64,000 nucleotides of DNA, taken from assembly GCF_040706615.1 (NCBI RefSeq), contig NZ_JAPDRF010000002.1, positions 62,001-126,000 on the forward strand. Reading direction: 5' to 3'. Positions 36,891-44,200 of the stretch are shown here, one piece after another. The stretch comes from Lentisalinibacter sediminis. GTDB lineage: Bacteria; Pseudomonadota; Gammaproteobacteria; Steroidobacterales; Woeseiaceae. The notes below the pieces were generated by a model. The model made no database searches. It saw only the letters and a list, made by a program, of their open reading frames with translations, and was not told where the DNA came from. Numbering within the stretch: position 1 is the first letter of the stretch; each line of letters starts with the position of its first letter. Position numbers and translations under genes: made by a program.

Positions 36891-37454
36891 ATGGGCAATC
36901 GCCTGACCAAGATCTATACGCGCACCGGCGACGACGGCACCACCGGCCTCGGCGACGGCAGCCGCACGGCCAAGGACTCGCGGCGGGTCGAGGCCTACGG
37001 CACGGTGGACGAGGCCAACAGCTGCATCGGCATGGTGCTGGCGACGGCCGCGGTGCCGGACGACGTCCGCGACTGCCTGGAGCGCGTGCAGCACGAACTC
37101 TTCGACCTGGGCGGCGAACTCTGCATCCCCGGCCATCTGGCCATCACGCCGGACTACGTCACCCGGCTGGAGCAGGCCCTGGACGGCTATAACGAGGGCC
37201 TGCCGGCGCTGAAGGATTTCATCCTGCCCGGCGGCGGGCCGGGTGCGGCCGCCTGTCACCTCGCGCGCACGGTCTGCCGGCGTGCCGAGCGCCGGGTCAG
37301 CACGCTCGGCCGGGAAGAGGCCATCAACCCGGATTCGCTGCGCTATCTCAATCGCCTGTCGGACCTGCTGTTCGTGATCGCGCGCATCCTCGCCCGCGCG
37401 GAGGACGGCACCGAGGTGCTGTGGAAGAGCGGGCGCAGCGGGGGCGCAGCCTGA
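36891..37454 (+). CDS. PduO-type cob(I)alamin adenosyltransferase
   Basis: This 187-residue enzyme adenosylates cob(I)alamin to make coenzyme B12. Signatures are KIYTRTGDDGTTGLGDGSR (ATP binding, residues 6-24), VEAYGTVDEANSCIG, and the C-terminal RYLNRLSDLLFVIARI. It shares the riboswitch-controlled transcript with btuB, so imported cobalamin is activated by a co-expressed enzyme. Confidence 0.95.
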   Translation: MGNRLTKIYTRTGDDGTTGLGDGSRTAKDSRRVEAYGTVDEANSCIGMVLATAAVPDDVRDCLERVQHELFDLGGELCIPGHLAITPDYVTRLEQALDGYNEGLPALKDFILPGGGPGAAACHLARTVCRRAERRVSTLGREEAINPDSLRYLNRLSDLLFVIARILARAEDGTEVLWKSGRSGGAA

Positions 37455-37480
37455 CCCGGATGCGAGGCTGACGCGCCCGG

Positions 37481-38344
37481 TCAGGGCGCCGCTGCGGGGA
37501 GCCCCCGGCGGGATTCCCGGATGGCGGCGCAGATATCCGCGGCGCCCTGCACCAGCCGCGGCGACGGCCGGGCCAGCGTATCCGGCGGGACGGTGCGCAG
37601 GTTGCCCGCCCGCACCGCGGCGAGGGACTGCCACGCCCGCCAGCGCTCCAGCACACCGGCCTCTCCCGCCGGCGCGAGGATCACCTCCGGGTCCCGGGAC
37701 AGCACCGACTCCACGGTGACGACCGGGGCGAGTTCGTTCAGATCCGAGAAGACGTTATGCCCCCCGCACAGGCGGATGAGTTCGCTGATGTAGTGGCCGC
37801 CATTCACCGTGTAGAGGGGCCGGCTCGCCACCTGGTAGAAGACCCTGAGCGGCCGTGCGTCAGCGTGACCGGACACCGCGGCCTCGAGCTCCTGCAGGAA
37901 TCTCGCGGCCGCCCGTTCCGCCGTCGCCGCCGTGCCCAGCCGCTCGCCGATGCGCCGGATGGCGGCGGCCACGTCTGCCACGCTGCGGGTGCGGACCACC
38001 ATCACGGTGTAGCCGAGTCCTCGCAGCCGGTCGGTCAGCGCCTCCGGCGTACCGCCGTCCCAGGCCAGGACGAGATCCGGATCGATCACCGCGATGCGCT
38101 CCATGTCCACGCGGAACGCATCGCCGATGCGCGGCAGCGCGGCCGCGGCGGGCGGATAGTCGGTGTAGGCGGTGACTGCCGCCAGGCGCTCCCCGGCGCC
38201 GGCGGCGAATACCAGCTCGGCCAGGTGCGGCGCCAGCGTGACCACCCGCGACGGCGGGCCGGCCAGCGCTTCATCCGCACCCCCGGCAGAATGCGCGGCG
38301 GCGCCGACGGAGGCGGCGAGCAGTATCAGCGCCAGGCGGATCAA
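37481..38344 (-). CDS. btuF: BtuF-like periplasmic cobalamin-binding protein
   Basis: About 287 residues from TTG 38344, which overlaps the ampE stop codon (TTGA). The first 20 residues form a signal peptide (MIRLALILLAASVGAAAHSA). The mature protein begins with RVVTLAPHLAELVFAAGAGERL, then DYPPAA and PDLVLAWDGGTPEAL, typical of the BtuF/FecB helical-backbone fold. Later segments are YTVNGGHYISELIRLCGG and VVTVESVLSRDPEVILAP. It is transcribed toward the adenosyltransferase gene and sits in an operon with ampD and ampE. Confidence 0.87.
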   Translation of the reverse strand: MIRLALILLAASVGAAAHSAGGADEALAGPPSRVVTLAPHLAELVFAAGAGERLAAVTAYTDYPPAAAALPRIGDAFRVDMERIAVIDPDLVLAWDGGTPEALTDRLRGLGYTVMVVRTRSVADVAAAIRRIGERLGTAATAERAAARFLQELEAAVSGHADARPLRVFYQVASRPLYTVNGGHYISELIRLCGGHNVFSDLNELAPVVTVESVLSRDPEVILAPAGEAGVLERWRAWQSLAAVRAGNLRTVPPDTLARPSPRLVQGAADICAAIRESRRGLPAAAP

Positions 38345-39288
38345 ATGGCGGCGCCGGCCAGAGTGAGAGCCGCGATGGCCACCAGCCAGAAGACCAGCGT
38401 GCGGAACACCAGCGTCTTGGCGGCGCGGGCACCGCGGATCTGACGATCCTGGTCGCTTTCGCCCTCCACCGGCGCGAGCGCCATGGCGCCGAGACCCACG
38501 CGGGCGAGCAGGCGTTCGTTGCCGAGCCCGAGTGTGACCCGCTCTATGCCGAGGCCCGACCATGCCTGGCGGGCGGTGTCGAAGCTGCCGGTGAGCGCGT
38601 AGCCGAGCGCCGTCAGCCGGGCGGGCAGCCAGGCGAGAGCCGCATGCACCTGCTCGGTCGCCTCGCGGGCGGCGGCGGCAGCGGCCTGGTCGGCCCGGGT
38701 CGCCTCGTCGGAAGCGGCTTGCGCCCCCGCCACTGCAAGCCGCTCCGCCTGGAATACGGCCCGGCGCCGCAGCAGATCCGCCACCCGGAAGAGCCAGGCA
38801 CCCACCGGGCCGAGCACGACGAACCAGAACAGCACGGAGAACATCCGGTTGTTCGCCTGCACACACACGGCCTCCTGCACGGCGAAACCGCTGGAGACGT
38901 CTTCCCCGACAACCCGGTGTTCGACCAGCGCGCGGGCCAGCCTGCGCGCCTCCTCGTCGTTACCGGCCCGGATGGCGTTGCACCAGCGGTCGACCTCCTC
39001 GCCGATGTCCTGGGGTCCGAGGGAGAAGAACAGCACGACCACGGACAGGGCCAGATAAGGCAGTCCGAGCAGCACATCGCCGAGGCCGATGCGCAGTGCG
39101 ATGATCGGCGAAGCCACCAGCAGGACCGTTGCGGCCACGCCGAGCAGCTTCGGTATGGCGTCGAAGCGCTGCGCCAGGCGCAGCCCGAAATCGAACAGCC
39201 CGTCCAGCCAGCGCAGCTCGCGCAGATGGAACAGCTGGGTCGCCAGCCGCTCGAGGACGATGGCGATGAACAGGGCGATCAGCTTCAT
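38341..39288 (-). CDS. ampE: AmpE-family inner-membrane protein
   Basis: This 315-residue protein has four to five hydrophobic segments and the family features KLIALFIAIVLERL at the N-terminus and RWLDGLF. AmpE is a poorly understood regulatory membrane protein encoded after ampD. The ATG at 39288 is chosen; a TTG six bases upstream is possible. The gene starts 33 bases after ampD, and its stop overlaps the btuF start, tying the B12-binding protein to this operon. Confidence 0.87.
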   Translation of the reverse strand: MKLIALFIAIVLERLATQLFHLRELRWLDGLFDFGLRLAQRFDAIPKLLGVAATVLLVASPIIALRIGLGDVLLGLPYLALSVVVLFFSLGPQDIGEEVDRWCNAIRAGNDEEARRLARALVEHRVVGEDVSSGFAVQEAVCVQANNRMFSVLFWFVVLGPVGAWLFRVADLLRRRAVFQAERLAVAGAQAASDEATRADQAAAAAAREATEQVHAALAWLPARLTALGYALTGSFDTARQAWSGLGIERVTLGLGNERLLARVGLGAMALAPVEGESDQDRQIRGARAAKTLVFRTLVFWLVAIAALTLAGAAI

Positions 39289-39320
39289 GGGCAACCAGCC
39301 GGGCGGCTACGGGAAGAGCC

Positions 39321-39905
39321 CTAGCTTATGTCCCGCCCGAGCAGCGCATCAAGCCGGCGCCATTCGAAGGCCGCGCCGGGGTCGGTTTTGCGGCCCGGCG
39401 CGATGTCGGAATGGCCGAGGATATCGGCCCCGGCCAGGCTCGGATAGGCCCGGCGCAGCGAGCGGATCAGGTCCGCCAGCGACTCGTACTGGCGATCGTC
39501 GTAGGCGAGGTCGTCGAGCCCCTCGAGCTCGATGCCCACGGAGAAGTCGTTGCAGCGCTCGCGTCCGCACCAGGAGGAGGCACCCGCATGCCAGGCCCGC
39601 CGCCGGAACGGCACGAACTGTACGAGGCTGCCGTCGCGCCGGATCAGCGTGTGGGCCGAGACCTCCATGCCGGCGATCTCCGCAAAATAGGGATGGGCGT
39701 GCGTAGCCAGCCGGTTGGCGAAGAAGTCCTCGATGTGCGGCCCGCCGAATTCGCCCGGCGGCAGGCTGATGCCGTGGATCACGATCAGTTCGAGCTCGCA
39801 GCCCGCGGGGCGCTCGTCCTGATTCGGCGACGGGCACTGGCGGGCCGGGGCCACCAGGCCGGTGGCCGGATCGGTGAGGAAGCGGGGCTCCGGGGTCGCA
39901 GTCAT
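39321..39905 (-). CDS. ampD: 1,6-anhydro-N-acetylmuramyl-L-alanine amidase
   Basis: This 194-residue cytosolic zinc amidase cleaves anhydro-MurNAc from peptide during murein recycling and so limits AmpR-type beta-lactamase induction. Zinc ligands are the histidine in LIVIHGISLPPG, the histidine in GHSDIAPGRKTDPG and the nearby aspartate. The segment RAWHAGASSWCGRERCNDFSVGIELEG is the AmpD core. The start ATG 39905 gives the usual family length. With anmK at 10860, the window holds two enzymes of the same recycling route. Confidence 0.95.
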   Translation of the reverse strand: MTATPEPRFLTDPATGLVAPARQCPSPNQDERPAGCELELIVIHGISLPPGEFGGPHIEDFFANRLATHAHPYFAEIAGMEVSAHTLIRRDGSLVQFVPFRRRAWHAGASSWCGRERCNDFSVGIELEGLDDLAYDDRQYESLADLIRSLRRAYPSLAGADILGHSDIAPGRKTDPGAAFEWRRLDALLGRDIS

Positions 39906-39988
39906 CGCCGGCAATATGGGCGCCGCCCCGGCGGCTGTCAACGCGCGCCCGTCTTCCAATCCGGCCGCCGGAACTGCATGATCCGGCT

Positions 39989-40717
39989 GTGCGCAAGGTC
40001 CGCCTCTATCATCCGGATCTCCTGGCCAGCGGTGACGAGGTCACGGTCGGGGAAGACGACGCCCGCTACCTGACGCGCGTGCTCAGGCTGCCGGTGGGCG
40101 CGCCCCTGGTGCTGTTCGACGGCCGCGGCGGCGAGTACGACGCGACCATTCTCGCTGTCGGCCGCCGGGCGGTGACGGTGGCCGTCGGCGAACACCGCCC
40201 CGTCGAGCGCGAGTCGCCGCTGGCGGTCACCGTCGCCCAGGGCATCTCCCGGGGCGAGCGCATGGATCTCGTCGTGCAGAAGACCACGGAGCTGGGTACA
40301 GCCGCCATCGTGCCCCTGCTGTGCGAGCGCGGCGTCGTACGGCTGGACGACAAGCGTGCCGGCGCACGGCTCGAGCACTGGCAGCGGGTGGCGGCGAGCG
40401 CCTGCCGGCAATGCGGGCGCAACCGGCTCCCTGAGATCGCCCCCATCACCGCCCTGGAAGACTGGCTGGCGGCGCCGTCCGTCGGGCTGCGCCTCGTGCT
40501 GACGCCGGACGCGGAGGACGGGCTGACCGGCCTTGCGCGCCCCGCGACGCCGGTGATCCTGCTGGTGGGTCCGGAGGGCGGACTCACCGACCGGGAGACG
40601 GAGGCGGCGGAGGCGGCCGGTTTCCGACCGGTGGGGCTGGGCCCCAGGATACTGAGGACGGAGACCGCGGCCGTGGCCGGCGTCACGGCCCTGCAGACGC
40701 TGTGGGGCGATCTGTAA
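39989..40717 (+). CDS. rsmE: 16S rRNA m3U1498 methyltransferase
   Basis: This 242-residue SPOUT-family methyltransferase has an N-terminal PUA-like domain (LYHPDLLASGDEVTVGEDDARYLTRVLR) and knot motifs VLTPDAED, LLVGPEGGLTDRE and LGPRILRTETAAVAG. It modifies U1498 of 16S rRNA in the assembled small subunit. The start is GTG 39989. It is divergent from ampD. Confidence 0.95.
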   Translation: MRKVRLYHPDLLASGDEVTVGEDDARYLTRVLRLPVGAPLVLFDGRGGEYDATILAVGRRAVTVAVGEHRPVERESPLAVTVAQGISRGERMDLVVQKTTELGTAAIVPLLCERGVVRLDDKRAGARLEHWQRVAASACRQCGRNRLPEIAPITALEDWLAAPSVGLRLVLTPDAEDGLTGLARPATPVILLVGPEGGLTDRETEAAEAAGFRPVGLGPRILRTETAAVAGVTALQTLWGDL

Positions 40718-40750
40718 CCGCGAACGCCGAAAGCCGAAAGCCGGAGTTCG

Positions 40751-41227
40751 CTAGAGTTCCAGTTCCTGCTCCGCCAGGGTCTCCTCGAGCCGCGCCAGAT
40801 CCGGGATCAGCGGGTACTCGTTGATCATCTTCACCCGGCAGAAAACCGGGGCGTCCTCGGGCCACTCGTCGGCCGGCTCGCCCGGCCGCAGCACCTCCCG
40901 GTTGACGCGGACCAGCTGGGGGAAGCCCTGGGTCAGCATGCCGAAATGCCCGGCGCGCAGCCTGCCGGTGACGCCGTGGAAGACGACGATGCGCGTCCTG
41001 CCGGAGGCCTGCGGCACCGGTTTGCCCAGCGCGCCCTCGAAGGACACCAGCGGCAGCAGCCGCCCGTTCCAGTTGAAGCCGCCGAGTACCCAGGGCTCGG
41101 CCGCGCCGGCCTTCGCCTCCGGCGGCGTGTAGCGCACCACCTCGGCCACGCACGCCCGCGGCACGATCAACCGGTCCTCGGCGAGTGGCACCAGCAGGGA
41201 GTACAGTTCCTCGACCACCGCGCTCAC
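40751..41227 (-). CDS. chpC: CheW-like adaptor of the Chp system
   Basis: This 158-residue CheW-domain protein starts with GTG 41227 and overlaps the chpA stop by four bases (GTGA). CheW features include LIVPRACVAEVVRY, WVLGGFNWNGRLLPLVSFEG and RIVVFHG. In Pseudomonas, ChpC is a second adaptor that links extra signals to the ChpA kinase. It is the last gene of the pil-chp operon. Confidence 0.88.
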   Translation of the reverse strand: MSAVVEELYSLLVPLAEDRLIVPRACVAEVVRYTPPEAKAGAAEPWVLGGFNWNGRLLPLVSFEGALGKPVPQASGRTRIVVFHGVTGRLRAGHFGMLTQGFPQLVRVNREVLRPGEPADEWPEDAPVFCRVKMINEYPLIPDLARLEETLAEQELEL

Positions 41228-44200
41228 AGACCGCTACCGCCCTTTTCCTCCAGCAGCGCATGGATCGCCTCCAGCAGCTGGCTGTCCTGATAGGGCTTGC
41301 CGAGATAGTCGTTGACGCCGATTTCGATGGCGCGCGCCCGATGCTTCTCGCTGACCCGGGAGGTGATCATGATGATCGGGATCTCCGCGAAACGCTCGTC
41401 GTTGCGCACGTGGGTGGCAAACTCGTAGCCGTCCATGCGCGGCATCTCGATGTCGAGCAGGATGATGTCCGGCCGGTGCTCCTGCATGACGCTGATCGCA
41501 TCGATGCCGTCCTTCGCCGTGGCCACCCGCATGCCCTGGCGCTGCAGGAACCGCTCCGTGACCCGCCGCACGGTGATGGAATCGTCCACCACCAGCACCA
41601 GCGGACGCTCGTCGGCGCTCGGCCGCGTCGCCTCGCGGATCTCCACCAGCGGCGCCGTCGAACGGGCGAGACTGCCCATGTCCAGGATCAGCACGATGCG
41701 CCCGTCGCCGAGGATGGTGGCCCCGGAAATGCCGCGAATGCTGGCGAGCTGGGGCCCGACCGACTTCACCACGATCTCCCGGCTGGCCAGCATCTCGTCG
41801 GTGAGCAGCGCAATCGATTTCTCGCCGGCGCGAATCAGGATGACCGGCACGGCCGAGTCATCCTCGGGCAGCTCCGAGGGCTTGCCGCCCACGAACATCC
41901 CGAGGTGCTGGAAGCGATAGGTCTGCTCGCCGTACTCGAAGGTGGGCTCCGGCTGATTCAGCATGGCGTCCAGTTCGGCGCGGGCCACCCGCGCCACGCC
42001 TTCGACCGTGGGCAGCGGCAGGGCGTAGACCTCCTCACCGGCGCGCACGATCAGCGCCTGGGTGATGGCCAGCGTGAAGGGCAGTCGTACCGTGAAATTG
42101 GTGCCTTGTCCCGGCATTGAGGTGATGCGCAGCGCACCGCCCAGCTTCTTCACCTCGTTGGCCACCACGTCCATGCCGACGCCGCGTCCGGCGGACTGGG
42201 TGAGCTGGTCCGCGGTGCTGAAGCCCGGCTTCAGGATCAGCTCCATGACGGCCTCGTCCGAGGCGTCCGAGTCCGGCGTCAGCAGCCCCTGCTCGGTGGC
42301 CTTGCGGCGGATGGCGTCCACGTTCAGGCCCGCTCCGTCGTCGGCCACGTCGATGACCATCTCCGAGCCTTCCCGGTGCAGTCGCACGGTGATGCGCCCC
42401 ACCGGCGGCTTCCCGGCCGCCTGCCGCGTGTCCGGTGGCTCGATGCCGTGCACGATGGCGTTGCGCAGCATGTGCTCGAACGGCGGCAGCATCTTCTCCA
42501 GCACCTGCCGGTCCAGCTCGCCGGAGCCGCCTTCCACCGCCAGCTCCACCCGCTTGCCCGTCTCGCCGGCGATCTGGCGCACCAGGCGTGAGAGCCGCGG
42601 CACATGGCGCTGGAACGGCACCATGCGGGTGCGCATCAGGCCGTCCTGCAGCTCCGCCGTCACCCGCGACTGCTGCACCAGCAACGACTCGGTCTCCGTC
42701 GCCAGGTTCTGCAGCAGGTCCTTCAGGCTGGCCACGTCGCTGGCCGACTCCGCCAGCGCCCGCGACAGCTGCTGGATGGTGGAGTAGCGGTCGAGCTCCA
42801 GCGGATCGAAGTCCTGGGCGCTGCGCTCCTCCTGATGACGGTTCAGGATCTGGGTCTCGGTCTCGAATTCGAGCTTGCGCAGCTGGTCGCGCAGCCGGCT
42901 CACCGTCTGCTCCAGCTCCGCCAGGTTGAAATCGATGGAGGTGACCTGCTGGCTCAGCCGGGAATGGTAGATGCTGATCTCGCCGGCGGCGTTCAACAAC
43001 TCCTCCAGCAGCTCGGCGTCGATGCGGGCGAACTCCTGGCGCTCGGGCGCGGCGGGCGTCGGCGGCGCGGCGCGCTCCGGGGCCGCGGGCGGCGGTGCCG
43101 GCGGCTCGGGCGGCTGCGCCACGGGCTGCTCCGCGGCGGCCAACGGCTCTTGCGCCGGTGCCTCAGGCTCGGCCTCGTCCTCGGCCTCGGGCTCGGGCTC
43201 CGCTTCGGCTTCCGGCTGCGGCTCAGCTTCCGGCTGAGGTTCGGCTTCGTGCTCCGCTTCGGTCTCGATCGCGGGCCCGGTTTCCGGCTCGGCCTGAGAC
43301 TCCGGTTCCGCTTCGTAGCCACGCTCCGAGGCGGCCTCCTCGCCGAACACCTCCGCGGCGATCTCCTCGCCGTGCTCGGCGAACCACTCGCCGATGTCCG
43401 TCTCGGCCGGCGGGCCGCCCTCCGCCGCCTCGGGCGGCAGACCTTCCTCCCCCTCGCCGCGGGCCGTCACGCCGAACAGGGGCTCGCCCACCGGCGGCTC
43501 CGGCAGCTCCAGAGCCGGATACTCGCCGGCTTCGGACGGCTCCTCCGTCGGCGCCTCCGCCTCCGGAACCCGCGTCTCCGGCGCCTCCGCTTCCGGGACC
43601 TCCCCGGCAATCTCCTCCGGCGCCTCGGCCTCGGCCGGTGCCTCACGCTCTGCCGGTGCCTCGACTTCTGCCGGTGGCTCGGGTTCTGCCGGGGCTGCCG
43701 CGGGCTCTGCGGGAGCTGCCTCGCCGGACGCCAGCGCCTCGATGCGCGCCTCCAGCCCGGCGGCCGGCGCCGCCCGCTGTCCGCCCGTCACCATGTCGCG
43801 CATGCGGTGCAGCTCGTCGAGGCTCCGCTGCAGCAGATCGTCCACCGCCTGGGACGGCTGCACGCGGTCGTCGTCGATCGCGATCAGCAGCGTTTCCAGG
43901 CCGTGGCTCAGATTGCCCATGGCGGTGATGCCTGCCATGCGCGCCCCGCCCTTGAGCGTATGCAGATGTCGTTTCAGCTCGGTCAGGCTCTCCGCGGGCC
44001 GGCCACCGCCGGTCCAGGCCGCCAGCGCCTCGTCGCTGGCCTCCAGGATTTCGCCCGCCTCCTCGGTGAAGATCGCGGCGATCTCCGCGTCGTAGTCGGC
44101 CTCCTCGGCCGGCGGTTCCGCGGGCGGCGGCGCGGCGGGCTCCTCGTCAGACGGCTCTGCCGACCCGGCCTCGGCGGCTTCCTCCGTCGGCTCCGGTACG

